DNA of 64,000 bases from contig JAZONV010000088.1 of assembly GCA_045654685.1 (NCBI GenBank), positions 1 to 64,000 of the forward strand, written 5' to 3'. The notes under the pieces are model-generated. The model searched no databases. It saw only the letters and a list, made by a program, of their open reading frames with translations, and was not told the origin of the DNA. This document shows, piece after piece, positions 53,401 through 63,600 of this stretch; position 1 is the first letter of the stretch; each line of letters begins with the position of its first letter. The stretch comes from RGIG1828 sp045654685 (GTDB lineage Bacteria; Bacillota; Clostridia; UMGS1810). Made by a program: the position numbers and the translations under genes.

Positions 53401-54195
53401 AGAGTACTTCGTACAGGTGATGTTTTGGTATATGACCAGACAGGCAAACGTTTTGCCTACACTCATCAGCCAACAGTTTTGAAAGATGGTCAGCCATATC
53501 TTTCCGAAGATGATTTCAGACAATATGGCGTTGATGTTGCAGTAAGCGGAAATCAGATTATCCTCACAAGAGCTAATCACCGCACAACCATGACAATGGG
53601 TGATACATATGCGGTATCAAATGATGTCGGCATAAATCTCACATCTGCACCTTTCGTAGGGGAAAACGGTCAGGTATATATCAATCCTCTTGACCACAAG
53701 AAAATTCTTAATGCAAATATGTATTTTGATTCATATTCAAGAATTCTGAGAACCTTGAAACTGGCTGAAAAAGGCAGCTCCGAGATGTTAAACGGCGTTG
53801 TTGATACAAACAAAGTAGTTGAGCCAATTTACTATGAAGCATCAGGCACAGACGGAAATGACGTTTCAGGAGCCTTTGACTATAACTACAAAACAAGATG
53901 GTCATCAGAAGGTGTATCTGAATATATCATCATTGACTATGGTACAAAGATAGATTTTGACAAGCTTATGATTGCATTCCTTGAAGGTGATCTCAGAAGA
54001 GAAAAATTTGAAATCTTAGTATCCGATGACGGAATTGAATTCAAAGAAGTGTTCAAAGGTGAGTCAAGCGGTGCTACTGCCGAGCTTGAGCCTTTCCTTG
54101 TTAACGCATCGGGAAGATATGTCAAAGTATACTGCCACGGAAACAATCTTAATAAATGGAACTCAATACTTGAAATTGTAGCACTTGAAAAATAA
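50476..54195 (+). CDS. Large secreted heparinase II/III-like protein with C-terminal F5/8-type domain (module A, gene 3)
   Basis: 1239 residues. Signal peptide about 1-20; an N-terminal carbohydrate-binding-like beta domain (about 30-195; VIEAEDMDYKD); an alpha/alpha toroid (about 215-560; ITRQMGTVLAVSGCVYDWCFD); a heparinase II/III-like beta-sandwich (about 570-900) with GDHDHEHSDIGGFSIYYKG and RRTVSKNCLTIYDP, where His and Asp residues match the metal- and sugar-binding strand of that fold; a stalk-like domain (about 985-1095); and an F5/8-type C (CBM32-like) domain (about 1105-1239). Such enzymes cleave uronic-acid polysaccharides by beta-elimination. Substrate is unknown. AGGAGG precedes the start. 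Confidence 0.8.
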   Translation: MKKIISIILASLLLFSSASAAVRPIKFYDLVSNENLIFPEKVIPVLTDGNIVIEAEDMDYKDQAKVVPNEKASGGYGITCQNATFTSDVALVDNVTMGFKVEIPVWEIGTYHLWLRIYTPNSSSTSFFESYTGSSAYKARWLTVKPDFYWVKIGAINMSDGIFEYNIKYRDVGFTLDKFIITNDKNFNPVGKDDLPDSMLGIEKEPIAPPPPFTPPAGVHPRVMVQEKDLPQIKENVKSALLAPMYSQVKQRAFLEMDCHMPNKGIANNVSLAHVFNIQCRAFIYLMGEADKAHARQTVQYMRDMYDTLIWDRTVGDITRQMGTVLAVSGCVYDWCFDVLTDEDKDYFIKRMKRLASMMEIGYPASMHETFAGHGGEGELFYFQSTAGIAIYDEDPQMYNAAAGVLYEHMFRTREYFNHSGHHPAGTAYGPVRATWEIIGQLVFERLGDPNVMGNETDKIPYSFINFRQPNGLFIEDGDTWIAVNPTTGPTYSANDLPMMVYSMHFGNPYVNGEAVKQLSLRNYSAGSSLYDNGVLALLFVDPNVGYTYPDDYGKEMPLTHFTEYPITTMTSRTSWRSGIDGETAVVFVNGQEKLVGDHDHEHSDIGGFSIYYKGLLTSGGGTYAGENGGWGIKHYYNYYRRTVSKNCLTIYDPDETFGITGYPIKYDLANDGGQRFEENTDTLPEFLEHADHAKTVGTYAGPNRQTPEFSYLKTDLTDAYSDKITGYTRSTVSLNLFNTDYPLVFICYDNVSSAKSTFKKTWNLQSIETEPVTVNNVTTITRNSYGYTGKLVVNTLIPEGQNAVFENVGGDGKESLSGGANHPNPDKAGADHEQGKWRLELSPRKNSKDDIFLNAMFVTDRTKNLPDLPMTKIETLDFVGVSVMDRLVLFSKKRDAVSTSFNITVPTSEYSEICTLITDVAPGKWQVTGANGSFVTEVKAEEKALYARLKAGDYSFTKVDDSTEAVKIDYPRDERVLRTGDVLVYDQTGKRFAYTHQPTVLKDGQPYLSEDDFRQYGVDVAVSGNQIILTRANHRTTMTMGDTYAVSNDVGINLTSAPFVGENGQVYINPLDHKKILNANMYFDSYSRILRTLKLAEKGSSEMLNGVVDTNKVVEPIYYEASGTDGNDVSGAFDYNYKTRWSSEGVSEYIIIDYGTKIDFDKLMIAFLEGDLRREKFEILVSDDGIEFKEVFKGESSGATAELEPFLVNASGRYVKVYCHGNNLNKWNSILEIVALEK

Positions 54196-54284
54196 AAAGA
54201 GTTCTGTCATCTGTTATAAGAAAATATCGGAAGGGGAGAACACCTTCCCTTCCGAAGCCCTAAAAAACGAAAAGGGAGATATGT

Positions 54285-55955
54285 ATGAAAACAATACTTA
54301 AAGTATCAATCCTAACATTATTAATGATGTTACTCATCTGTCCCGCTTCCCTTGCATCCTCGCCTGTCACATTGGAAACTGCAGTATCCTATGCACCCGA
54401 AGGCTATGCAGCCATGGTCTATGCAAGCGATGAAACCGGGACGGCAACAAGCTATGTCTACACAGTAAACGGTGTAGATTCTGAACAAACTGAAGAAACT
54501 TCCTTCAAGGCATCCGTAGTATTTGGCATAAACGAAATTTATGTCACCGCCTACGATGCTGACGGCGATGTGATTGGTGTTTCTGACACCATAGAAATTA
54601 TCGGTAATGAATATGCTTCTATTCAGACACACAAACTTTTTGATGTTGATGTTGTATCCCCCACATTCAGAACCAATCAGGGAACCCAGGGTGATGTCAG
54701 CACCGTTGTATCTGAAGCATTCGACCTTTCGGGAAGCTCTGATCCCGAAAACGCATCTCACGGAAAGGTAATTCATCTTAAGTCCGAGAACCCCGTTAAT
54801 GTGGGCGGTGCGAGAAATGCCGACATTAGCTACTATAACGAACGTAAAACTTTTGACGCAGTGTATAAAAGCGGAAAAAATACAATGATGTATGATATGG
54901 ATATTATGCCCATCAGCGTTGATAAGGACAGTAAGATTCTGACTGTTCGTTATAATAATGATAGCGCCAGCACATATCCTTTCATCTTCAAGACCGACGG
55001 AACCGTTCAGGTTGCAACATCAGTTGACTCTACTTATGTTTCAGACACTATTGTTCCCGTGTTTGATGCACCACTTGAAAAATGGATTAACATGCAGATT
55101 ATAATGGATGGTGTGTGCGAGCAGATAATTCTCATTGCAGACGGTGTTGTATATTCTTCCTTCGGGTTTGACACAGCATCAAAAGAAAATCTTAAATTGA
55201 ATCTTGAAAAGACCTGTCAGATGTCCTACATAATGTTTGCCGTTGAAGCAGGCGGTATGGGTGGAGAAGGAAAATGCAACGAATTCTATGTTGATAACTT
55301 CGCCTACAAATCAACCAATCACCTCATCAGATATGAATTTCACTCATCTGCACAAAAAGGTGATGACTCATATGAACTAAACGCTTTCCCACTTGATGGT
55401 GCAAGTGTTGTCATCGAATTTTCACAGGATATGGAAGAAATTCTGAAAGAAGATGTTATCTTCAAGGTTAATGGTGAGGAAAAAGATTTTGACTTTTCCT
55501 TTGATGAGGGAATGGATGTTATAATCATCACACCCATCGGTGAATTTTTGGGAAGAGAAAACTGTATAGTTTCATTCCCCAAGGCAAGAACCGCTCTTGG
55601 AGCAATGGCATCAGGCGATGATTTTGTTGAATTCACCGTTGATTTTCCGCCTTGTGCAATCACAAAATGTGAAACAGATTCTGTTGTACCCGGTGAATAT
55701 GCAACCTTTGATGTTGAAGTGAGAAATCTTCTCTCTGATGATAAGGACGGAATCATCATTGTGGGTCTGTACAAAGACGGCGGTCTTAAGAGAGTCGGCA
55801 CAACACCTGCATACTGCAACGGTGAGGATGAAAAGTCCGGTCAGGTGTCTGTAATGATTCCCGAAGACTACAATGAAGAAGATTATGACATGATTGCATA
55901 TTATGTCTATCAGAATTCTCTCTACATTATAGATTTCATAGAAGTTGAAGCGTAA
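54285..55955 (+). CDS. Secreted multi-domain beta-sandwich protein of unknown function
   Basis: 556 residues. Signal peptide about 1-25; an Ig-like domain (about 27-105); a concanavalin-like region (about 120-350; VIHLKSENPVN, WINMQIIMDGV, CNEFYVDNFAY) as seen in laminin-G-like carbohydrate-binding modules; a Big-like domain (about 360-455; VVIEFSQDMEEIL) and a final Ig-like domain. No catalytic site is visible. Likely a glycan-binding partner of the neighbouring lyase-like protein. AAGGGAG precedes the ATG. It stands between the two copies of the three-gene module and has no second copy in the window. Confidence 0.75.
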   Translation: MKTILKVSILTLLMMLLICPASLASSPVTLETAVSYAPEGYAAMVYASDETGTATSYVYTVNGVDSEQTEETSFKASVVFGINEIYVTAYDADGDVIGVSDTIEIIGNEYASIQTHKLFDVDVVSPTFRTNQGTQGDVSTVVSEAFDLSGSSDPENASHGKVIHLKSENPVNVGGARNADISYYNERKTFDAVYKSGKNTMMYDMDIMPISVDKDSKILTVRYNNDSASTYPFIFKTDGTVQVATSVDSTYVSDTIVPVFDAPLEKWINMQIIMDGVCEQIILIADGVVYSSFGFDTASKENLKLNLEKTCQMSYIMFAVEAGGMGGEGKCNEFYVDNFAYKSTNHLIRYEFHSSAQKGDDSYELNAFPLDGASVVIEFSQDMEEILKEDVIFKVNGEEKDFDFSFDEGMDVIIITPIGEFLGRENCIVSFPKARTALGAMASGDDFVEFTVDFPPCAITKCETDSVVPGEYATFDVEVRNLLSDDKDGIIIVGLYKDGGLKRVGTTPAYCNGEDEKSGQVSVMIPEDYNEEDYDMIAYYVYQNSLYIIDFIEVEA

Positions 55956-55969
55956 AAGAAATATTATTG

Positions 55970-56017
55970 ACAATGGAAATATTCTATAAACACATAGAAT
56001 ATTTCCATTGTTTTTTT
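55970..56017 (+). terminator. Terminator after the 54285 gene
   Basis: ACAATGGAAATATTCTAT and its complement form an 18-bp stem around a short loop, followed by seven T residues. It closes the first module. Confidence 0.95.
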
Positions 56018-56156
56018 GGCTCTTTGTCAATAGTTGGGGTCAAAATTGAATAATGGAATTTTGATGGCGGTTGCAGCTATTTATGCAGCCGCCTTTCCTA
56101 TGCCTGATTTTTCTTGAGCTCTATTTGTTGGACACCCCAACATTTATTATAGAGCC
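56018..56156. mobile_element. 139-bp insertion-sequence remnant or MITE with GGCTCT...GTTGGGGT ends
   Basis: GGCTCT-N9-GTTGGGGT begins at 56018 and occurs inverted at the right end (56134-56156). The ends resemble ISL3-type inverted repeats. The interior has only short hairpins (CAAAATT/AATTTTG; GCGGTTGCA/TGCAGCCGC) and no transposase. No clear target duplication. It sits directly at the terminator T run and just ahead of the second module's promoter. Confidence 0.55.
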
Positions 56157-56183
56157 TTTACAATTCAAAGTGGAATTTGTACA

Positions 56184-56212
56184 TTGACGGACATCTTTAT
56201 TTATGGTACATT
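56184..56212 (+). promoter_or_regulatory. Predicted promoter of module B
   Basis: TTGACG (56184-56189), a 17-bp spacer and TACATT (56207-56212); TATAAT overlaps at 56212-56217. The ATTATAATGTATAAT tract is AT-rich like the region before 46125. Confidence 0.5.
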
Positions 56213-56307
56213 ATAATGTATAATAGAATGTAATGTCCGTGTGATATGCCATATCACACAAAGAATAGGACAACAACATTAGGCATACACAGGAAAGGAA
56301 GGATAAT

Positions 56308-57975
56308 ATGAGAAAAATTTTATCTTTGGTTTTGGTACTCATTTTTACTCTCTCTGTAACCGCTTTTGGAGCAGATGTTGAGATTAAAGATGCAGGAAGG
56401 GACATCGTAACTGTCAGAGGCAGTATAGGAGAAGAAGGGTTGGTTTCAGTAATGATAATAAACCCCGGCTTCTATGCAGAAGACGTCTTACCTCAAAGTA
56501 AACAGGCAGTTCAGTTCTACGGAACTGCAAATGAGGGCGCTGACGGTTTTGAAATCGATGTGAGGATGACAGACCCTCACGGATATGAAGGAGGAGAATA
56601 TACAGTTGTATATTCCAATGGTTCTATCACCAAGACTGAATCCTTTGTGTTCTATTTCTACGGAAAAAAACTTGACACAATTCAGACCCTTAATGAAGAA
56701 GGCATTGACGGACAGGCGCAAGACGCATACAGAGTGTACAGCCTTGACAGCACAGAACTCTATGGTGCAGTTTCTGTATCAAGTCTCGAACGTGTACTTT
56801 CTTCAATGGGCGAATTTGAAGAAAATGTTGATGGTATGTATGCCGCTCTTTTAGATGCACTTCATATTGCAGCATATTCAGAAGGTGCTGATTTACTCAT
56901 TGAAGACGGCAGACTTGCCTATGTTGATGTTGTTGGCATAGATGAAGAAGCTACATATTCGGATTATCTTACAAAAATTTCAGAAACCGGTGTGGGCAAA
57001 GTGCATGATGCAGTTCTCGGCGGTGAATATGAAAAAGACGAAGACATAACAAAAGCTTTTTCCGAAGCTGTTGTGCTTAACTATATAACATATCCCAAGT
57101 CTCTCGGATTTGGTCATGTTTCGGAAGTTTTTGAAAAATATGCAGAACTTCTTCTTGAAAACGAAATTGATACAGAACTTATGGATGATGTTGACAACAA
57201 GAACTATGTGTATAAAAAATTTGCCACATCAAGCGACAAGAGTTTTTCAGAACTTAAGAAAACATATGAAAAAGCTCTGAAAGCAGCTGATAATCAGTAT
57301 GAATCCTCCGGCGGTGGCGGAGGCGGCGGTGGCGGAAGCTCCTCCGGCACAGTTTCAATTCCTTCAGACGGCCCCGGTCTCCCTGTAGTATCAGGTCAGG
57401 AAAACGGAAGCGGATATCTGGAAAATCCCGAAGTTCCCTTTGAAGATATGGAAAATGCTTCATGGGCACAGGAATCCGTTGCCGCATTGTATAAAAGAAA
57501 CATAATTTCCGGAAGATCGGAAAAAGTGTTTGACCCATCAGGCTTGGTTACAAGAGAAGAATTTGCAAAAATGGCGGTTCTTGCTTTTGCAGGAAAAGCA
57601 ATTGGTGCACAAAACCCCTTCTCTGATGTGTCAGGATGGTCAGTTCCATATGTGGCAACTGCATTTTCAGAAGGAATCATTCAGGGTATAAGCGAAACAA
57701 GCTTTAACCCCCTTGGAAATATAACCCGTGAGCAGGCGGCAACCATAATTGCAAGAGCAATGATCAATGCCGGCTACACTTTCCAAAATGAACCCTCCGA
57801 GTTTGACGATGATGACTCCATAAGCCCCTGGGCAAAAGACAGCATCGGAGCTCTGGCAGGAGATGAGATAATTAATGGTAGAGATGAAGGCCTTTTCTGC
57901 CCCGGAGAAAACATGACCCGTGCAGAAGCGGCAAAACTTATCTACACAGCAATGGCAATTGTAGGGAGGGATTAA
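56308..57975 (+). CDS. SLH-domain surface protein with polyglycine linker (module B, gene 1)
   Basis: 555 residues, same layout as the protein at 46125: signal peptide (about 1-21), Ig-like domain starting VEIKDAGRDIVTVRG, unassigned helical region, about nine glycines near 340 and three SLH domains. The SLH part is the best-conserved between copies (LVTREEFAKMAVLAF in both), the helical part less so. AAGGAAGGA precedes the ATG. It ends 3 nt before the next gene. Confidence 0.88.
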   Translation: MRKILSLVLVLIFTLSVTAFGADVEIKDAGRDIVTVRGSIGEEGLVSVMIINPGFYAEDVLPQSKQAVQFYGTANEGADGFEIDVRMTDPHGYEGGEYTVVYSNGSITKTESFVFYFYGKKLDTIQTLNEEGIDGQAQDAYRVYSLDSTELYGAVSVSSLERVLSSMGEFEENVDGMYAALLDALHIAAYSEGADLLIEDGRLAYVDVVGIDEEATYSDYLTKISETGVGKVHDAVLGGEYEKDEDITKAFSEAVVLNYITYPKSLGFGHVSEVFEKYAELLLENEIDTELMDDVDNKNYVYKKFATSSDKSFSELKKTYEKALKAADNQYESSGGGGGGGGGSSSGTVSIPSDGPGLPVVSGQENGSGYLENPEVPFEDMENASWAQESVAALYKRNIISGRSEKVFDPSGLVTREEFAKMAVLAFAGKAIGAQNPFSDVSGWSVPYVATAFSEGIIQGISETSFNPLGNITREQAATIIARAMINAGYTFQNEPSEFDDDDSISPWAKDSIGALAGDEIINGRDEGLFCPGENMTRAEAAKLIYTAMAIVGRD

Positions 57976-57978
57976 TTA

Positions 57979-60630
57979 GTGAATAAAAGAATAATATCTG
58001 TAATTCTGACTCTTGCATTTGTTATATCGGGATTTGCATGCACTTCTTTTGCACAAGATGAAGTTGATGCTCCCGTAATTTCAAAAGATTTTGAATTTGC
58101 AAAAGCAGTCGGAATATTTGGAGACGAATACGTTCCCAACGAAGCAGTTTCAAGAATTGGACTTGCAAAATGTTTTTCAAATATCATCTTAAAAGGCGTT
58201 GAGCCTGCATTGGATAGCGGAAGTGTGCTTTTTGATGATGTTGACTATGCTGATGCCGGCTATGCAGATGCAATGGCAGGTGCCGGAATAATGACCGGCG
58301 TGGGCCCAAGAACATTTTTACCCAACGGAAATGTTACATATATGCAGCTTCTCAAAGTTTTTGTATCTTTCCTTGGCTACGATGTTAAAGCTCAGGGACT
58401 TGGCGGATATCCTTCAGGATATATGGCAGTTGCAACAGAGCTGGGACTTACAGACAAAAACTCACCATATTTGGATAGCTACATAACATATGAAACTCTT
58501 GCAACAATGTTTAAGGTTGCTCTCAGAGTGCCCCTTTTCCAGATTCTCTATTATGAAGACAGCACCTTCATATACAGAGAAAATGAAAAAACCGACTACC
58601 TCAGAGAATATCTTGACGTACACAGATATTCACAGGTGGTAAATGCCGTATATAACACAAATATAATAAACGGCAAAGAAATCGAACATGATGAAATAAT
58701 TCTCGGAAACACAACTTTCAGATTTGATGCAAAAACATCCGACCTTTATGAAAAACTCGGATACAAACTCGAAGTTTTCTACAAGAAAAACGGCATGGAT
58801 GCACAGATTATCTATTATGATGAATATGATAATAACGTAATCACATTGGACGGAAAAGATGTGGAAGGCTATGAAGACGGAAACATTCTTTATTCTGTGG
58901 ACAACAAAGAAAAAAGAATTAAAATCTCCACAGATACAAACGTTCTCTACAACGGCAACCTTTGTGCCGAATATGACGAAACAATTTTCAATCAATGGTA
59001 TCTCACCAATAAAGACGGTTCCCTTAAAGCAATCGACAACAACGGTGACAAAAAGTACGATTTCGTAATTGTTGATGCATATGAGTCCTATGTTGTAGAT
59101 ACAATTACCGCTGAAGCAATCATTCCAATGTACAGAAGCTCTGTTGTTATAGACATTAGTGCCTATGTTCAGGGTGAAGCTGTTCTTTTCAGAAACGTTA
59201 AGGGAAAACCCGTAAGCATTGACAGCGTTGTACAGGGAAGTGTCATAAGCGTATCCAAAAACCTTGACGGTGTTGTAACAAACATTGTCGTTACAGCCGA
59301 CACCTACACAGGTGAAGTTGAGGAAATAGAGATTGAAGACGGAAAGTATTATATAACCGTTAGCGGAACAAGATATAATCCTTCAGCTTGTCTTTCCTAC
59401 AATCCCCAGGTTTCAAGACTTCGTCCGGGCAACAAGGTTACAATGATGTTCAACAAAGGCGGACTTTTATCCGACATTGAAATGATGAAATATCAGCAGA
59501 TTGATACTGCATATCTTATGGATGCAAAAACCGCAAAAGGTCTTGAAGCGGGAAATTCCGTAAGCATAAGATTTTTCTCATCAGGCGGATTTTTCGGAAC
59601 ATTTGACCTTGCTGAAAAAGTTGAAGTTCTCTATGGAGAAGAAACATACTATTTAAAACCCATAGAAGTTCTTGATAAATTTGGTTATGAAGGAAACAAA
59701 GCAGACGGAAACATCAAAAGACAACCATTTATGTACAAGAAAAACAAAGACGGCAAGATCAATTGGGTGAATATCGCCAAAGAAGGTTCAGATCCTGTGA
59801 ACGGTTTGTATAAATATAAACTTACAGACATTGGTCTTTCTGAAAGCCCCAAATTCTATGGATCAACTTTTGAAGGAAAACTTCTTTTGAACGGTACTGC
59901 AATATTCTGCGTACCCAATGAAGAAAACAGAGACGACGATTCGTTCTATAATGTTAAGACAAGTCTTGAAAACAACAACGCCGGATATAATGGCATCCAG
60001 ATCTATGGTTCAAAGAAAGAAAGCCGTATTGCAACTGCCATTGTCATAACATCTGAAACCCAGGGTGCAAACCTTTCTTCATCGGTTATGATTGTTGATA
60101 GTGTAACAGATGCTCTTGACCCCAATGGCATTCCTGCCGTTAAGGTAAAAGGCTATGTTGGCGGAGCAGTAAAAGAATATTATGGTACACGTGCTTCTCT
60201 TACGGATGAAAACGGAATTTCACCTGCCCAGGGAGATGTGGTTTCCATAAAAGTCGGAAGAGAGGATAAAATCGTAGAATACACTATTCTCTTTGATCAG
60301 GACATAAAAGACCTGACCGGAACTGCAAATCCGACAGTATCAAGAATGGACGAAAGATACAGATATCTTTACGGAAGACTTGACTGGTCCGATGAAGAAA
60401 GTTTCCTTGTTGAAATTGATGACGGTTCGGGCAATCTCACAAAAGACGTATACCTCAAGTCCACATCATACAGATACTACGTATGTGAAGACCTTGGAAC
60501 AAGAGGAGTCAAGGTGAGAACTGCAAAAGCAGCAGAAGTTTTTGCATATCCTGCTGGATATGAGAAAGCAAACAATATATTCATGTGGACAAATTACGGT
60601 ACACCACAGATTATTGTAGTTTATAAATAA
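57979..60630 (+). CDS. Secreted protein with N-terminal SLH-like domains (module B, gene 2)
   Basis: 883 residues. GTG start after GGGAGGG. Signal peptide about 1-26, degenerate SLH-like repeats (about 35-190; FEFAKAVGIFGDEYV, GLGGYPSGYMAVATELG), then the large unassigned beta-rich part. It aligns with the protein at 47798 nearly end to end, including LSPQVSRLRPGNKVTMMFNKG-like and SIRFFSSGGFF segments. The same gene spacing as in module A shows duplication of the whole unit. Confidence 0.82.
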   Translation: MNKRIISVILTLAFVISGFACTSFAQDEVDAPVISKDFEFAKAVGIFGDEYVPNEAVSRIGLAKCFSNIILKGVEPALDSGSVLFDDVDYADAGYADAMAGAGIMTGVGPRTFLPNGNVTYMQLLKVFVSFLGYDVKAQGLGGYPSGYMAVATELGLTDKNSPYLDSYITYETLATMFKVALRVPLFQILYYEDSTFIYRENEKTDYLREYLDVHRYSQVVNAVYNTNIINGKEIEHDEIILGNTTFRFDAKTSDLYEKLGYKLEVFYKKNGMDAQIIYYDEYDNNVITLDGKDVEGYEDGNILYSVDNKEKRIKISTDTNVLYNGNLCAEYDETIFNQWYLTNKDGSLKAIDNNGDKKYDFVIVDAYESYVVDTITAEAIIPMYRSSVVIDISAYVQGEAVLFRNVKGKPVSIDSVVQGSVISVSKNLDGVVTNIVVTADTYTGEVEEIEIEDGKYYITVSGTRYNPSACLSYNPQVSRLRPGNKVTMMFNKGGLLSDIEMMKYQQIDTAYLMDAKTAKGLEAGNSVSIRFFSSGGFFGTFDLAEKVEVLYGEETYYLKPIEVLDKFGYEGNKADGNIKRQPFMYKKNKDGKINWVNIAKEGSDPVNGLYKYKLTDIGLSESPKFYGSTFEGKLLLNGTAIFCVPNEENRDDDSFYNVKTSLENNNAGYNGIQIYGSKKESRIATAIVITSETQGANLSSSVMIVDSVTDALDPNGIPAVKVKGYVGGAVKEYYGTRASLTDENGISPAQGDVVSIKVGREDKIVEYTILFDQDIKDLTGTANPTVSRMDERYRYLYGRLDWSDEESFLVEIDDGSGNLTKDVYLKSTSYRYYVCEDLGTRGVKVRTAKAAEVFAYPAGYEKANNIFMWTNYGTPQIIVVYK

Positions 60631-60643
60631 GGAGGTTGAGATA

Positions 60644-63600
60644 ATGAAAAGAATAATTTGTATTGTCCTTGCATTTTTAATGCTTTCCACAAGTGCATTT
60701 GCGGCAAAAAGACCAATTGACTATTTTGGAGTTGTAGCAAATGATAATCTCACCTTCCCCGAAAAAGTAATACCCACTTTGGTGAATGGTAACATTGTTG
60801 TTGAAGCAGAAAATATGGACTATTCCAAAGATGCTAAAATAATTGCAGACGGTGATGCATCGGAAGGCTATGCCATCACTTGTGCCGCTGCAAAATATTC
60901 AAACGCCCCCGAAGAAGTTGAAGAAGTAACAATGAGCCTTAAAATTCAGGTTCCCGAGGATGAAATCGGACGCTACTATCTCTGGCTTCGTCTGAAAACC
61001 CCTGCAAATGGTACATCATACTTTGAATCAATGACCGGTAACTCAAAGTATCAGACAAAATGGCTCACAAACCGTGCCGATTACTATTGGCTCAAGGTTG
61101 CAACACCAAGCCTTGCAGATGGTGTTTTTGAATATAATGTAAAATACAGAGACTATGCATTCAGACTGGACAAATTCATTCTCACAAATGATGAGGATTT
61201 TGCTCCTGTCGGAATGGATGACCTTCCAAATGCAATGCTTGGAATTGAAAAAGAGCCTATCGCTCCTCCTCCGCCGGTAACTCCTCCCGCAGGCGTTCAC
61301 CCAAGAGTTTTGTTCCAGGAAAAAGACATTCCCCAGATTAAGAAAAACTGGGAACACCCTGTCCTTGCAACAATGTATGCTCAGGTTAAAGACAGAGCAT
61401 TTATCGAAATGGATTGTCATATGCCCGACAAAGGCGGCGCAAACAACTTCTCTGTTGGACACGCGTTTAACATTCAGTGCCGTGCACTTATGTATGCTTT
61501 TGGTGAAGCGGACAAGAAACATGCCAAGAAAACAATTCAGCATATGAAAGATATGTATGATACTGTTGTTTGGGCAAGTGCCAACGATATCACCCGTCAG
61601 ATGGGTACATTGCTTGCTGTAAGCGGATGTGTATATGACTGGTGCTATGATGTCCTCACAGAAGAAGATAAAGAATATTTCATATTGCAGATGAAGAAAG
61701 TTGCATCAAAGATGGAAATCGGCTACCCTGCAGGAATGAATGAAACCTTTGCAGGTCACGGCGGTGAAGGTGAACTTTTCTACTTCCAGTCCACAGCAGG
61801 TATTGCCATCTATGATGAAGACCCCCAGATGTATAATGCAGCAGCGGGTGTTCTTTATGAATATATGTTCCCCACAAGAAAAGCCTTCAACGATGCAGGA
61901 ATCCACCCCGCAGGCACCACATATGGACCTTTAAGAACAATGTGGGAGGTTGTCGGTCAACTTGTGTTTGAGAGAATGGGCGACCATAATGTAATGGGTG
62001 AAAACATTTCCAATATCCCTCTCACCACAATCTATACAAGACAGCCAAACGGAATGTATTTTGAAGACGGTGACACCTGGATTGCAGTAAATGCCTCAAT
62101 AGGTCCGACCTATCAGACAAACGACCTTCCCCTTATGATATATGCATCCTACTATGATGACCCCTTTGTATATGGTGAAGCTGTAAAAAATCTGTCTCTC
62201 AGAGGCTACTCTGCAGGCTCATCAGTATATGATAACGGAGTGCTTGCGCTTCTTTTCCTGAATCCCAACAAAGAATTTGCATATATGGATGACTATGGCA
62301 AAGAAGCTCCCCTCACACACTTCACTTCATATCCCATAACCACAATGCAGGCAAGAACCTCCTGGAGACAGGGTATGCTTGGAGAAACTGCTCAGGTGTT
62401 TGTAAACGGTCAGGAAAAACTCATTGGTGACCACGACCACGACCATTCAGACATCGGCGCATTTTCAATCTACTATAAAGGTCTTCTCACAGGAAGTGCG
62501 GGAACCTATGCAGGTCCCAACGGCGGTTGGGGTGTTCAGCACTACTATAACTACTACAGAAGAACAGTTTCCAAAAACTGTCTCACAGTATATGATCCCA
62601 ATGAAACATTCGGTATCTCAGGATATCCTCTTAACTATGACCTTGCAAACGATGGTGGTCAGAGATTTGAAGAAAATTCAGACACCTATCCCGAATTTGA
62701 ATCTCATGCAGACCATGCAAAAACAGATTCAACCTATGCAGGTCCAAACAGAGAAACACCTGAATTCTCATATCTCAAAACAGACCTTACAGATGCATAC
62801 ACCGAAAAGGTTGCAGGCTACACTCGTTCAACAGTTGTTCTTAACCTTTTCAATACAGATTACCCCATGGCACTTATCTGCTATGACAACGTGTCATCCT
62901 CAAATGCATCTTTCAAAAAGACATGGAACCTTCAGTCCTATGAGTTAGAGCCCAAAACCGAAGGAAATATCACCACAATTGAAAGAGACAACTATGGCTA
63001 CACAGGAAAACTTGTTGTTCAGACAATGATTCCGGAAGGTCAGAATGCAGTGTTCACAAATGTGGGCGGTCAGGGCAAAGAAAGTTTTGTTGACGGTGTT
63101 AACTATGACAACTGGGAAACAGGTCACGAACAGGGACTTTGGAGACTTGAACTTTCACCGAGAAAAGCATCAAAAGACGATGTGTTCTTGAATGCTATGT
63201 ACGTGACAGACAAGACTAAAAATCTCCCTCAGCTTCCCATGACAAAATATGAAACAGACAGATTCTATGGTGTTGGAGTTATGGACAGACTCGTATTCTT
63301 CTCCAAAAAGAGAGAAATGACAACCATTCCTTTCACTCTCAATGTTCCCCAGAGCGAATATGCTGAAACATGTGTTCTTGTAACCGACGTTGCTGCAGGC
63401 AAATGGCAGGTAACAGGCGGAAGTGTGAACACAGTTATGGAAGTTAGTGAAGAAGAAAACGTAATCTATCTCAGGCTTACTCCTGGTGACTACACTTTCA
63501 CAAAAGTTGACGATGCAACAGAGGCAGTTAAAATTGATTATCCAAGAGATGAAAGAACATTAAGAACAGGTGACGTTTGGGTATATAATGTAACAGAGAG

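Noticed and set aside
62424..62948. 174-codon frame within the second lyase-like gene
   Set aside because: A second frame of the strongly supported gene 60644-64000; Thr/Gln/Met-rich product with no ribosome site.
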